Position numbers and translations under genes: made by a program. From Melaminivora sp034675505 (GTDB lineage Bacteria; Pseudomonadota; Gammaproteobacteria; Burkholderiales; Burkholderiaceae_C): DNA of 64,000 nt. Numbering within the stretch: the first letter of the stretch is position 1; each line of letters starts with the position of its first letter. The DNA lies in the NCBI GenBank assembly GCA_034675505.1, contig JAUCDD010000025.1:186001-250000 (forward strand), given 5' to 3'. Positions 20,860-30,778 of the stretch are shown in pieces. The notes below the pieces were generated by a model. It was given only the letters and a program-made list of their open reading frames with translations, was not told where the DNA came from and did no database searches.

Positions 20860-21168
20860 ATGTTTGAGTGGATGGCCTGGACGACTCCGGTCGCGGTGTT
20901 CTTCACCTGCATCGTGCTCATGCTGATCGGCATGACGGTGTGGGAAATCAAGAGCCCCACGGCGCTGCGCAAGGGCTTCCTGCCCATTGCCACCACGCGT
21001 GGCGACCGCCTGTTCATCGGGCTGCTGGCGGCCGCCTACCTCAACCTGATCTGGGTGGGGCTGGGCGAGAAGATGGTGCAGTGGTTCTCGCTCGAGGCCG
21101 AGCCCAGCGTGTGGATCAGCTTCGTGCTGTCCATGCTGCTGCTGGCCTTCGTGCTGCGCCGGGGCTGA
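20860..21168 (+). CDS. glpU: Small membrane protein of the glycerol transporter (DUF2160)
   Basis: 102 residues with hydrophobic segments at about 8-26, 50-67 and 80-98. The sequence fits the DUF2160 family regularly found between the permease and binding-protein genes of glpSTPQUV operons. Its molecular role is unknown; an accessory of the membrane complex is an inference from position. ATG 20860 follows a G-rich ribosome-binding site; GTG 20854 is an alternative. Confidence 0.88.
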   Translation: MFEWMAWTTPVAVFFTCIVLMLIGMTVWEIKSPTALRKGFLPIATTRGDRLFIGLLAAAYLNLIWVGLGEKMVQWFSLEAEPSVWISFVLSMLLLAFVLRRG

Positions 21169-21178
21169 TATGAAATTG

Positions 21179-21235
21179 ATAGCTGCAGGCCGGCAATTGG
21201 CGCCGGCTGGTGGCCGATTGGACTGAAAAAGGGGG
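21179..21235 (+). repeat. Interspersed repeat family 1, copy e
   Basis: ATAGCT, 15 bases, GCGCCGGC, 9 bases, then ATTGGACTGAAAAA. It begins 10 bp after the glpU stop and lies 113 bp before glpV, inside the glp operon. Confidence 0.75.
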
Positions 21236-21347
21236 TGTGGCAGGCATCCAGCCGTGCAGGCACCCGCCACGCATGCCAAGGCCCGGACCGGTTCCCCCCC
21301 GGCCCGCGCCCATCCACAAACCCGGGGGCTCAATCGAGGAGACAGCA

Positions 21348-23081
<1,734 letters not shown>

Positions 23082-23093
23082 GCGTGTGAAACC

Positions 23094-23119
23094 GGCACGC
23101 GGGAGGGCTCCCGCGTGCC
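23094..23119 (+). terminator. 12-bp perfect hairpin between glpV and glpD
   Basis: GGCACGCGGGAG pairs perfectly with CTCCCGCGTGCC across a 2-base loop, 12 bases after the glpV stop. There is no T-run, so it may be a partial terminator or a 3' end stabiliser allowing more binding protein than GlpD. Confidence 0.6.
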
Positions 23120-23197
23120 TGGACAAAACCCGGGGAGCCAGGTCGTGCATATCGGGTAAACCCTGAATTTTTCCCGGCAAGCGTAGAAAATCCCCCC

Positions 23198-24802
23198 ATG
23201 ACCCCAGACACTGCCGCCCCCGCACCCCTGCCGACCGACCGCGCCGCGCTGCTCGCGCAGCTGGCCCAGCCGCACACCTACGACCTGGCCGTGGTGGGCG
23301 GCGGCGCCACCGGCCTGGGCGTGGCGCTGGACGCGGCGGCGCGCGGCTTTTCCGTGGTGCTGCTGGAGTCGCACGACTTCGCCAAGGGCACCTCCTCGCG
23401 CGCCACCAAGCTGGTGCACGGCGGCGTGCGCTACCTGGCGCAGGGCAACATCGCGCTGGTGCGCGAGGCGCTGCACGAGCGCACCACCCTCTTGAAGAAC
23501 GCGCCGCACCTGGCGCAGCCGCTGGCCTTCGTCATGCCGTCCTACAAGCTGTGGGAGACGCCGTTCTACGGCACCGGCCTGAAGATGTACGACGCGCTGG
23601 CCGGCAAGGCCGGCCTGGGCGACACGCAGCTGCTGGGCCGCATGGAGACGCTGCGCTGCCTGCCCACTGCGGTGGCCGATGGCCTCAAGGGCGGCGTCAA
23701 GTATTGGGACGGCCAGTTCGACGATGCCCGCCTGGCGCTGGCGCTGGCGCGCACGGCGGCGGCCAAGGGCGCGCTGCTGGTCAACTATTGTCCGGTCACC
23801 GATTTGCGCTACGACGCCGGCAAGGTGGCCGGCGTGGTCTGCGAGGATGCGGAAAGCCGGCAGCGCTTCGAGGTGCGCGCGCGCTGCGTGGTCAATGCTG
23901 CCGGCGTGTGGGTCGATGCGCTGCGCCAGCGCGATGGCGAGCAGGCCGGGCGTGCGTTGGCGCCCATGGTCGCGCCCAGCCAGGGCGTACACCTGGTGGT
24001 GGACCGCGAATTCCTGCCCAGCGATCACGCGCTGATGGTGCCCAAGACGGCCGACGGGCGTGTGCTGTTCGCCGTGCCGTGGCTGGGCAAGCTGATCCTG
24101 GGCACCACCGACACGCCGCGCCAGGATCTGGCGCGCGAGCCCGTGGCGATGCACGAGGAGGTGGCCTTCATCCTGGGCGAGGCTGGCCGCTACCTGCGCC
24201 GCGCGCCCAAGGTGCAGGACGTGCGCAGCATCTGGGTCGGGCTGCGCCCGCTGGTCAAGCCGCAGGCGGGCGACGGCGGCAACACCAAGCGCATCAGCCG
24301 CGAGCACACCGTGCTGGCCAGCGCCAGCGGCCTGGTCACCGTCACCGGCGGCAAGTGGACCACCTACCGCGCCATGGCCGAGGACGTGCTGGACAAGTGC
24401 TTCGAGGCGCGGCTGCTGCCACGCCGCGCCGGCGGCGTGACGGTCTCGCTGCCGCTGGTGGGCGCGCCCGCCGGCCGGCCGCAGCACGGCATGAACCTGG
24501 CGCAGGGCCTGCATTCCTATGGCAGCGAGGCGGCGCAGGTGGCGGCGCTGCCCGGGGCCGGCGTGCAGCTGGCCGAAGGCCTGACCGAAGCCATGGTGCG
24601 CTGGGCAGCGCGCCATGAATACGCGCGCACCGTGGAGGACGTGCTGGCGCGCCGCGCCCGCGTGCTGTTCCTGGACGCACGCCTGGCGGCCAGCCTGGCG
24701 CCGCGCGTGGCGCAGATCCTGGCCGAGGAGCTGCCGGGCCACGACCCGCAACTGCAGGCCTTCATGGAGCTGGCGCACCAGTACGCCACGGTGCCGGCGT
24801 AG
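23198..24802 (+). CDS. glpD: Aerobic glycerol-3-phosphate dehydrogenase
   Basis: FAD enzyme on the inner membrane that oxidises glycerol 3-phosphate to dihydroxyacetone phosphate, passing electrons to quinone. The FAD site VVGGGATGLG is at about 32-41, followed by the family pattern TSSRATKLVHGGVRYL and later VGLRPL and TVTGGKWTTYR. 534 residues, normal. It completes the pathway begun by GlpSTPQUV uptake and GlpK. No AACGAA-type operator is visible directly upstream, so it may be read from the glpS promoter. Confidence 0.97.
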   Translation: MTPDTAAPAPLPTDRAALLAQLAQPHTYDLAVVGGGATGLGVALDAAARGFSVVLLESHDFAKGTSSRATKLVHGGVRYLAQGNIALVREALHERTTLLKNAPHLAQPLAFVMPSYKLWETPFYGTGLKMYDALAGKAGLGDTQLLGRMETLRCLPTAVADGLKGGVKYWDGQFDDARLALALARTAAAKGALLVNYCPVTDLRYDAGKVAGVVCEDAESRQRFEVRARCVVNAAGVWVDALRQRDGEQAGRALAPMVAPSQGVHLVVDREFLPSDHALMVPKTADGRVLFAVPWLGKLILGTTDTPRQDLAREPVAMHEEVAFILGEAGRYLRRAPKVQDVRSIWVGLRPLVKPQAGDGGNTKRISREHTVLASASGLVTVTGGKWTTYRAMAEDVLDKCFEARLLPRRAGGVTVSLPLVGAPAGRPQHGMNLAQGLHSYGSEAAQVAALPGAGVQLAEGLTEAMVRWAARHEYARTVEDVLARRARVLFLDARLAASLAPRVAQILAEELPGHDPQLQAFMELAHQYATVPA

Positions 24803-25034
24803 GAAAGTTGCACACATGTTGCAAATGCGATATGCGGGCGCTTGACGGGCCTGCACATATTTGCGACACTTGCGGGCTTCGCGCTTTATTGGCGCGAGGC
24901 TTATCTGCCCAGCGGGAAGCGCCGCAACTCCAATTGCGGCGTGGACGACGGGTCCAAGACTGACTGGCGTTGCGCCTTGGCTTCGGAGTGATCCGGGGCC
25001 TGGGATGCCGCTGGTACAAGTTGGGAATATTCAA
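24803..25034 (+). promoter_or_regulatory. Promoter and leader region of the spc ribosomal-protein operon
   Basis: 232 bp between glpD and rplN. Candidate -35 TTGACG near 24843 with a weak -10 (GACACT) 17 bp on, or TTGCAC near 24808 with TATGCG; neither is strong. The leader contains a hairpin with an 8-bp stem, CGCCGCAA / TTGCGGCG (24920-24941), and a TCGCGC / GCGCGA hairpin before it. These could host ribosomal-protein feedback; that is speculation. Confidence 0.45.
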
Positions 25035-25403
25035 ATGATCCAGACAGAATCTCGGTTAGAGGTTGCCGACAACACCGGCGCCAAGTCCGTCCTGTGCATC
25101 AAGGTGCTGGGCGGCTCCAAGCGCCGCTATGCCAGCGTCGGCGACATCATCAAGGTCAGCGTGAAAGAAGCTGCACCGCGTGGTCGCGTCAAGAAGGGCG
25201 AGATCTACAGCGCTGTGGTGGTTCGCACCGCCAAGGGCATCCGCCGCGCCGACGGCTCGCTCGTCAAGTTCGACGGCAACGCCGCCGTGCTGCTCAATGC
25301 AAAGCTGGAGCCCATCGGCACCCGCATCTTCGGCCCCGTGACGCGCGAGCTGCGTACCGAGCGCTTCATGAAGATCGTGTCCCTGGCTCCTGAAGTTCTC
25401 TGA
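25035..25403 (+). CDS. rplN: 50S ribosomal protein L14
   Basis: 122 residues, full length, starting MIQTESRLEVADNTGAKSV; contains the family signature around GRVKKGEIYSAVVVRT. Binds 23S rRNA at the subunit interface. First gene of the spc cluster, preceded here by a 232-bp leader instead of rpsQ. Confidence 0.99.
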   Translation: MIQTESRLEVADNTGAKSVLCIKVLGGSKRRYASVGDIIKVSVKEAAPRGRVKKGEIYSAVVVRTAKGIRRADGSLVKFDGNAAVLLNAKLEPIGTRIFGPVTRELRTERFMKIVSLAPEVL

Positions 25404-25414
25404 AGGAAGGCACC

Positions 25415-25735
25415 ATGAACAAGATCCGCAAGGGCGATGAAGTCATCGTGCTGACCGGCCGTGACAAGGGCAAGCGCGGCACCGTCGCGCTGCGCAAGGA
25501 TGACTCGCACCTGGTCATCGAAGGCATCAACCTGGTCAAGAAGCACGTCAAGCCCAACCCCATGAAGGGCACCACCGGCGGCATCGTGGAAAAGGCCATG
25601 CCCATCCACCAGTCCAACGTGGCGATCTTCAATGCCGCCACCGGCCGCGCTGACCGCGTCGGCGTGAAGGTGCAGGCTGACGGCGCGCGCGTTCGCGTCT
25701 TCAAGTCCAGCGGCGCCGAAATCAAGACGGCTTAA
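25415..25735 (+). CDS. rplX: 50S ribosomal protein L24
   Basis: 106 residues with the N-terminal KOW motif (IRKGDEVIVLTGRDKGKRG). Early assembly protein that nucleates folding of the 23S 5' domain. 11 bp after rplN, with GAAGGAAGG as ribosome-binding site. Confidence 0.99.
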   Translation: MNKIRKGDEVIVLTGRDKGKRGTVALRKDDSHLVIEGINLVKKHVKPNPMKGTTGGIVEKAMPIHQSNVAIFNAATGRADRVGVKVQADGARVRVFKSSGAEIKTA

Positions 25736-25745
25736 AGAGGGCACC

Positions 25746-26285
25746 ATGGCACGACTGCAACAACTGTATCGCGACAAGCTCGCGGCCGAACTCAAGGAAA
25801 AGTTCGGCTACCAATCCATCATGGAAGTCCCGCGCCTGACCAAGATCACCCTGAACATGGGTGTGAGCGAAGCCGTGGCCGACAAGAAGGTGATGGACAA
25901 CGCCGTGGCCGACCTGACCAAGATCGCCGGCCAGAAGCCCGTGGTGACCAAGGCCAAGAAGCCAATCGCCGGCTTCAAGATCCGCGAAGGTCAGGCCATT
26001 GGCTGCATGGTCACGCTGCGCGGCGTGCGCATGTACGAATTCCTGGACCGCTTCGTCACCGTGGCCCTGCCGCGCGTGCGCGACTTCCGCGGCATCTCGG
26101 GTCGTGCATTCGACGGCCGTGGCAACTACAACATCGGCGTCAAAGAGCAGATCATCTTCCCCGAGATCGAATACGACAAGGTGGATGCACTGCGCGGCCT
26201 GAACATCAGCATCACCACGACGGCCAAGAACGACGAAGAAGCCAAAGCGCTGCTCGCCGGCTTCCGTTTCCCGTTCAAGAACTGA
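25746..26285 (+). CDS. rplE: 50S ribosomal protein L5
   Basis: 179 residues, complete: LTKITLNMGVSEAVADKK, then GFKIREGQAIGC and the C-terminal GLNISITTTAKNDEEAK. Part of the 5S rRNA particle in the central protuberance. 10 bp after rplX. Confidence 0.99.
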   Translation: MARLQQLYRDKLAAELKEKFGYQSIMEVPRLTKITLNMGVSEAVADKKVMDNAVADLTKIAGQKPVVTKAKKPIAGFKIREGQAIGCMVTLRGVRMYEFLDRFVTVALPRVRDFRGISGRAFDGRGNYNIGVKEQIIFPEIEYDKVDALRGLNISITTTAKNDEEAKALLAGFRFPFKN

Positions 26286-26296
26286 GAGAGCGGCAT

Positions 26297-26602
26297 ATGG
26301 CTAAGAAAGCTTTGATCGAGCGCGAACTCAAGCGCGAAAAACTGGCCGCCAAGTACGCTGCCAAGTATGCGGAACTGAAGGCCACCGCCGGCGACGCCAA
26401 GCGCTCCGACGAAGAGCGCGAAGCCGCCCGCCTGGGTCTGCAGAAGCTCCCGCGCAACGCCAACCCGACGCGCCAGCGCAACCGCTGCGAACTCACGGGC
26501 CGCCCGCGCGGCGTGTTCCGCCAGTTCGGTCTGGCCCGCCACAAGATCCGCGAACTCGCCTTTGCCGGCGAAGTTCCCGGTGTCACCAAGGCCAGCTGGT
26601 AA
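26297..26602 (+). CDS. rpsN: 30S ribosomal protein S14 (zinc-independent form)
   Basis: 101 residues, the longer form without CxxC zinc ligands; family core RNRCELTGRPRGVFRQFGLAR. Located in the 30S head. 11 bp after rplE. Confidence 0.99.
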   Translation: MAKKALIERELKREKLAAKYAAKYAELKATAGDAKRSDEEREAARLGLQKLPRNANPTRQRNRCELTGRPRGVFRQFGLARHKIRELAFAGEVPGVTKASW

Positions 26603-26623
26603 GCCAGGCAGGAGAGATACAAC

Positions 26624-27019
26624 ATGAGCATGAGTGATCCCATCGCTGACTTGCTGACCCGCATCCGCAATGCGCAAATGGTCTCCAAGTCCACCGTGTC
26701 GCTGCCGTCTTCCAAAGTGAAGGTCGCCATCGCCCAGGTGCTCAAGGATGAGGGCTATATCGATGGCTTCGAAGTCAAGAGCGAAGCCGGCAAGTCCGAA
26801 CTGCACATCACCCTGAAGTACTACGCCGGCCGTCCGGTGATCGAGCGCATCGAGCGTGTGAGCCGCCCCGGCCTGCGCGTGTACAAGGGTTCGGCGGCCA
26901 TCCCCCAGGTCCAGAACGGCCTGGGCGTGGCCATCGTCACCACCCCCAAGGGTGTGATGACCGATCGCAAGGCGCGCGCCACCGGTGTCGGCGGCGAAGT
27001 GCTTTGCTACGTGGCCTGA
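26624..27019 (+). CDS. rpsH: 30S ribosomal protein S8
   Basis: 131 residues: MSMSDPIADLLTRIRNAQ, and the C-terminal GLGVAIVTTPKGVMTD. Binds 16S helix 21; in E. coli it represses the spc operon by binding near the L5 start. No equivalent site was identified here. Confidence 0.99.
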   Translation: MSMSDPIADLLTRIRNAQMVSKSTVSLPSSKVKVAIAQVLKDEGYIDGFEVKSEAGKSELHITLKYYAGRPVIERIERVSRPGLRVYKGSAAIPQVQNGLGVAIVTTPKGVMTDRKARATGVGGEVLCYVA

Positions 27020-27044
27020 CGCGGCATCGAGGAGAAAACTGAAA

Positions 27045-27578
27045 ATGTCCCGAGTAGGTAAATCCCCGGTGACCATCCCGCAAGGCGTGGATGTGTCCGT
27101 CAAGGAAGACCAGATCAGCGTCAAGGGCGCGGGCGGCACCCTGCAGCTCGCCCAGAACAGCCTGGTCAAGGTTTCGCACGCCGATGGCAAGCTGAGCTTT
27201 GCCCCGGCCGACGAGTCGCGCGAAGCCAATGCCATGAGCGGCACCATCCGCCAGTTGGTGAACAACATGGTGGTCGGCGTCAGCCGCGGCTTCGAGAAGA
27301 AGCTGACCCTGGTCGGCGTGGGCTTCAAGGCCGCTGCCTCCGGTTCCAAGCTGAACCTGAGCATCGGTTTTTCCCACCCCGTGAACTTCGACATGCCCGC
27401 CGGCATCAGCGTGGCCACCCCGACTCCGACCGAGATCGTGATCAAGGGTGCCGACCGCCAGGTGGTGGGCCAGCTGGCCGCCGAGATCCGCGCCGCTCGT
27501 CCGCCCGAGCCCTACAAGGGCAAGGGCATCCGCTACGCGGACGAGAAGGTCACGATCAAAGAGACCAAGAAGAAATAA
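27045..27578 (+). CDS. rplF: 50S ribosomal protein L6
   Basis: 177 residues, two repeated L6 domains, ending with the signature region PPEPYKGKGIRYADE. Near the sarcin-ricin loop and factor-binding site. ATG 27045 follows GAGGAGAAAA; 25 bp after rpsH. Confidence 0.99.
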   Translation: MSRVGKSPVTIPQGVDVSVKEDQISVKGAGGTLQLAQNSLVKVSHADGKLSFAPADESREANAMSGTIRQLVNNMVVGVSRGFEKKLTLVGVGFKAAASGSKLNLSIGFSHPVNFDMPAGISVATPTPTEIVIKGADRQVVGQLAAEIRAARPPEPYKGKGIRYADEKVTIKETKKK

Positions 27579-27589
27579 GGAGCTGCAAC

Positions 27590-27955
27590 ATGTTGACCAA
27601 GAAAGAGCAGCGACTGCGCCGTGCCCGCCAGACCCGCATCCGCATCGCCCAGCAGGGCGTGGCGCGTCTGACCGTGCACCGCACCAACCTCCACATCTAC
27701 GCCAGCGTCATCTCCGAAGATGGCGCCCGTGTGCTGGCCAGCGCCTCCACGGCCGAGGCCGAGCTGCGCCAGTCGCTGGGCGGCGCGGGCAAGGGCGGCA
27801 ACGCCGCTGCTGCGCAGGCCGTCGGCAAGCGCATCGCCGAGAAGGCCAAGGCTGCCGGCGTCGAGCGCGTGGCGTTCGACCGTTCGGGCTTTGCCTACCA
27901 TGGCCGCGTCAAGGCCCTGGCCGAAGCGGCCCGCGAAGCCGGTCTGCAGTTCTAA
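27590..27955 (+). CDS. rplR: 50S ribosomal protein L18
   Basis: 121 residues: Arg-rich N-terminus, RTNLHIYASVISEDG, and ending YHGRVKALAEAAREAGLQF. Binds 5S rRNA with L5. 11 bp after rplF, with AAGGAG upstream. Confidence 0.99.
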   Translation: MLTKKEQRLRRARQTRIRIAQQGVARLTVHRTNLHIYASVISEDGARVLASASTAEAELRQSLGGAGKGGNAAAAQAVGKRIAEKAKAAGVERVAFDRSGFAYHGRVKALAEAAREAGLQF

Positions 27956-27970
27956 GGGAGCGAAACAACA

Positions 27971-28492
27971 ATGGCTAAATTTCAACCCCGCGTGCAGGAC
28001 GAAGGTCGCGACGACGGTCTGCGCGAGAAGATGATCGCGGTCAACCGCGTGACCAAGGTCGTCAAGGGTGGTCGCATCCTGGGCTTTGCCGCGCTGACCG
28101 TGGTCGGTGACGGCGATGGCCGCATCGGCATGGGCAAGGGCAAGTCCAAGGAAGTGCCCGCCGCCGTGCAAAAGGCGATGGAAGAGGCCCGCCGCAAGCT
28201 GGTCAAGGTATCGCTGAAAGACGGCACCATCCACCACCAGGTGAGCGGCCACCACGGCGCCGCCCGCGTGATGATGGCCCCGGCCCCCAAGGGTACCGGC
28301 ATCATCGCCGGCGGCCCGATGCGCGCCGTCTTCGAAGTCATGGGCATCACCGACATCGTGGCCAAGAGCCACGGTTCGTCCAACCCCTACAACATGGTGC
28401 GTGCGACGCTGGACGCTTTGGCCAACTCCACCACGCCGGCCGAAGTGGCCGCCAAGCGCGGCAAGTCGGTCGAAGAACTGTTCGCCGGCTGA
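27971..28492 (+). CDS. rpsE: 30S ribosomal protein S5
   Basis: 173 residues with the dsRBD-like N-terminal half (VTKVVKGGRILGFAALTVVGDG) and the S5 C-terminal domain (IIAGGPMRAVFEVMGITDIV). Takes part in decoding accuracy. 15 bp after rplR. Confidence 0.99.
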   Translation: MAKFQPRVQDEGRDDGLREKMIAVNRVTKVVKGGRILGFAALTVVGDGDGRIGMGKGKSKEVPAAVQKAMEEARRKLVKVSLKDGTIHHQVSGHHGAARVMMAPAPKGTGIIAGGPMRAVFEVMGITDIVAKSHGSSNPYNMVRATLDALANSTTPAEVAAKRGKSVEELFAG

Positions 28493-28509
28493 AACGGGAG
28501 CTGACAGTA

Positions 28510-28692
28510 ATGACAACGCAACAAACCGTGAAGATTCAACTGGTGCGCAGCCCGATCGGCACCAAGGAATCGCATCGCGCCACCGTCCGTGGCCTGGGCC
28601 TGCGCAAGCTCAATAGCGTGAGCGAGCTCAAGGACAGCCCGGAAGTGCGCGGCATGATCAACAAGATCAGCTATCTGGTCAAAGTCCTCTGA
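28510..28692 (+). CDS. rpmD: 50S ribosomal protein L30
   Basis: 60 residues, complete: VKIQLVRSPIGTKESHRATV and a C-terminal MINKISYLVKVL. Short, as in other Gram-negative bacteria. 17 bp after rpsE. Confidence 0.99.
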   Translation: MTTQQTVKIQLVRSPIGTKESHRATVRGLGLRKLNSVSELKDSPEVRGMINKISYLVKVL

Positions 28693-28702
28693 GAGGTTGA
28701 CG

Positions 28703-29134
28703 ATGGAACTCAATAGCATCCAGCCCCCGGCAGGAGCCAAGCATGCCCCGCGTCGCGTGGGCCGTGGCATCGGCTCCGGCCTGGGCAAGACGGCCGGTCG
28801 CGGCCACAAGGGCCAGAAATCCCGCTCGGGTGGCTACCACAAGGTCGGCTTCGAAGGCGGCCAGATGCCCCTGCAGCGCCGGCTCCCGAAGCGCGGCTTC
28901 AAATCGCACCTGCTCAAGTACAACGCTGAAGTGACGCTGGAGGCCCTGGGCCGCCTGGACGCCGCCGAGGTGGACGTGCTGGCGCTCAAGGAAGCCGGCC
29001 TGATCGGCGAGCTCGCCAAGGTGGTCAAGGTCATCAAGAGCGGCGAGATCGCCCGCGCCGTGAAGCTTTCGGGTATCACCGCCACGGCTGGCGCCAAGGC
29101 TGCCATCGAGGCGGCCGGCGGCAGCGTGGCCTGA
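28703..29134 (+). CDS. rplO: 50S ribosomal protein L15
   Basis: 143 residues: Gly/Arg/Lys-rich N-terminal extension (RRVGRGIGSGLGKTAGRGHKG) reaching into 23S rRNA and a globular C-terminus ending AAIEAAGGSVA. 10 bp after rpmD; secY follows after 25 bp. Confidence 0.99.
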   Translation: MELNSIQPPAGAKHAPRRVGRGIGSGLGKTAGRGHKGQKSRSGGYHKVGFEGGQMPLQRRLPKRGFKSHLLKYNAEVTLEALGRLDAAEVDVLALKEAGLIGELAKVVKVIKSGEIARAVKLSGITATAGAKAAIEAAGGSVA

Positions 29135-29159
29135 ACCCAGGCAGGCAGGAAAGGCATCC

Positions 29160-30479
29160 GTGGCAACGAACGCAGCTCATCTGGCGAAAACCGGCAAGTT
29201 CGGTGACCTTCGCCGGCGTCTGGTCTTTCTGCTGCTCGCGCTGGTCGTGTACCGCGTGGGCGCGCATGTGCCGGTTCCGGGAATCGATCCGGTGCAGCTG
29301 CAGCAGTTGTTCAAGAGCCAGGAGGGGGGCATCCTCAACCTGTTCAACATGTTCTCGGGCGGGGCGCTGTCGCGCTTCTCGGTCTTCGCCTTGGGGATCA
29401 TGCCGTACATCTCGGCATCGATCATCATGCAGCTGATGACCTATGTGCTGCCCGCGTTCGAGCAGTTGAAGAAGGAAGGGGAGGCCGGCCGCCGCAAGAC
29501 GACCCAGTACACCCGCTACGGCACCGTGGGCCTGGCGCTGTTCCAGTCGCTGGGCATCGCCGTGGCGCTGGAGAGCCAGGCCGGCCTGGTGATCGATCCG
29601 GGCTTCGGCTTTCGCCTGACGTCGGTGATCACCCTGACCACCGGAACCATGTTCCTGATGTGGCTGGGCGAGCAGATTACCGAGCGGGGCCTGGGCAACG
29701 GCATCTCGATCCTGATCTTCGCCGGCATCGCCGCGGGGCTGCCCAGCGCCATGGGTGGGCTGCTGGAGCTGGTCCGCACTGGTGCCATGAGCATCATCGC
29801 GGCCATCCTCATCGTGCTGATCGTCGGTGCCGTGACCTACTTCGTGGTGTTCGTCGAGCGCGGCCAGCGCAAGATCCTCGTGAACTATGCGCGGCGCCAG
29901 GTGGGCAACAAGGTGTACGGCGGCCAGTCGTCGCACCTGCCGCTCAAGCTGAACATGGCGGGCGTGATTCCGCCGATCTTCGCATCGTCGATCATCTTGC
30001 TGCCGGCCACGGTGGTGAACTGGTTCAGCGCGGGCGAGTCGATGCGCTGGCTGCGCGACATTGCCGGGACGCTGACTCCCGGCCAGCCGATCTACGTGCT
30101 GTTGTACGCCACGGCCATCATCTTCTTCTGTTTCTTCTACACCGCGCTGGTCTTCAACAGCCGCGAGACGGCAGACAACCTGAAGAAGAGCGGCGCCTTC
30201 ATTCCCGGCATCCGCCCAGGCGAGCACACGGCCCGCTACATCGACAAGATCCTGCTGCGCCTGACGCTGGTGGGGGCGATCTACATCACCTTCGTCTGCC
30301 TGCTGCCGGAGTTCCTGATCCTGAAGTACAACGTCCCGTTCTACTTTGGCGGTACGTCGCTCCTGATCATCGTGGTCGTCACCATGGACTTCATGGCCCA
30401 GGTGCAGAACTACATGATGAGCCAGCAGTATGAGTCGCTGCTCAAGAAGGCCAACTTCAAGACGACGACTGGTACCTGA
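29160..30479 (+). CDS. secY: Protein translocase channel subunit SecY
   Basis: Core of the SecYEG inner-membrane translocation channel. 439 residues with ten hydrophobic helices; conserved GIMPYISASIIMQL (family signature 1), the YTRYGT loop, and the cytoplasmic loop with NSRETADNLKKSGAFIPGIRPG. Start is GTG 29160, 25 bp after rplO in the usual spc position. The next gene in most betaproteobacteria, infA, is absent. Confidence 0.99.
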   Translation: MATNAAHLAKTGKFGDLRRRLVFLLLALVVYRVGAHVPVPGIDPVQLQQLFKSQEGGILNLFNMFSGGALSRFSVFALGIMPYISASIIMQLMTYVLPAFEQLKKEGEAGRRKTTQYTRYGTVGLALFQSLGIAVALESQAGLVIDPGFGFRLTSVITLTTGTMFLMWLGEQITERGLGNGISILIFAGIAAGLPSAMGGLLELVRTGAMSIIAAILIVLIVGAVTYFVVFVERGQRKILVNYARRQVGNKVYGGQSSHLPLKLNMAGVIPPIFASSIILLPATVVNWFSAGESMRWLRDIAGTLTPGQPIYVLLYATAIIFFCFFYTALVFNSRETADNLKKSGAFIPGIRPGEHTARYIDKILLRLTLVGAIYITFVCLLPEFLILKYNVPFYFGGTSLLIIVVVTMDFMAQVQNYMMSQQYESLLKKANFKTTTGT

Positions 30480-30491
30480 TCCCCGAACCAA

Positions 30492-30532
30492 GGTTTTGGC
30501 GAATGCGCTATAGTCGCCGGTTCGCCAAAACC
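30492..30532 (+). promoter_or_regulatory. 12-bp perfect inverted repeat upstream of rpmJ
   Basis: GGTTTTGGCGAA (30492-30503) pairs with TTCGCCAAAACC (30521-30532) across a 17-base loop that contains TATAGT (30509-30514), a -10-like hexamer with no clear -35. It begins 12 bases after the secY stop. It could be an RNA hairpin (attenuator or processing site) or an operator over a promoter for the alpha operon. Confidence 0.5.
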
Positions 30533-30535
30533 AGC

Positions 30536-30595
30536 TGGTTGTCATTGATGCCCAACGGTTGAACGCGGGGCACTGTTTTCATGTTCCGCGCATGA
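30536..30595 (+). pseudogene. Possible decayed remnant of infA (IF-1) 3' end
   Basis: Between secY and rpmJ, where infA normally lies in this family of gene clusters, one frame reads P-N-G-stop-T-R-G-T-V-F-M-F-R-A-stop (30551-30595). This resembles the usual IF-1 ending PYDLTRGRIVFRAK. The match is short, needs one stop and small changes, and could be chance. There is no intact infA in the window. Confidence 0.2.
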
Positions 30596-30637
30596 CCCGC
30601 GAGGGCCGGAACGCTTTGGTCAAGTTAGGAGAATGCA

Positions 30638-30751
30638 ATGAGAGTTTCGGCTTCGGTGAAGAAAATCTGCCGCAACTGCAAAATCATCCGCCGCAAGGGC
30701 GTTGTGCGTGTGATCTGCACGGATCAGCGCCACAAGCAGCGCCAGGGTTGA
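30638..30751 (+). CDS. rpmJ: 50S ribosomal protein L36
   Basis: 37 residues: MRVSASVKKICRNCK, then a second Cys and His (VICTDQRHKQRQG), the zinc-ribbon form. Start ATG 30638 follows TTAGGAGA. rpmJ leads into rpsM 27 bp later; the 158 bp upstream hold the inverted repeat and the possible infA remnant. Confidence 0.98.
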   Translation: MRVSASVKKICRNCKIIRRKGVVRVICTDQRHKQRQG

Positions 30752-30778
30752 TTCGCACAAGATCGTTAGAGGACGCAC

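Noticed and set aside
24843..24871. TTGACG-17-GACACT as a definite promoter for rplN
   Set aside because: The -10 match is only three of six; kept only as a candidate inside the leader feature.
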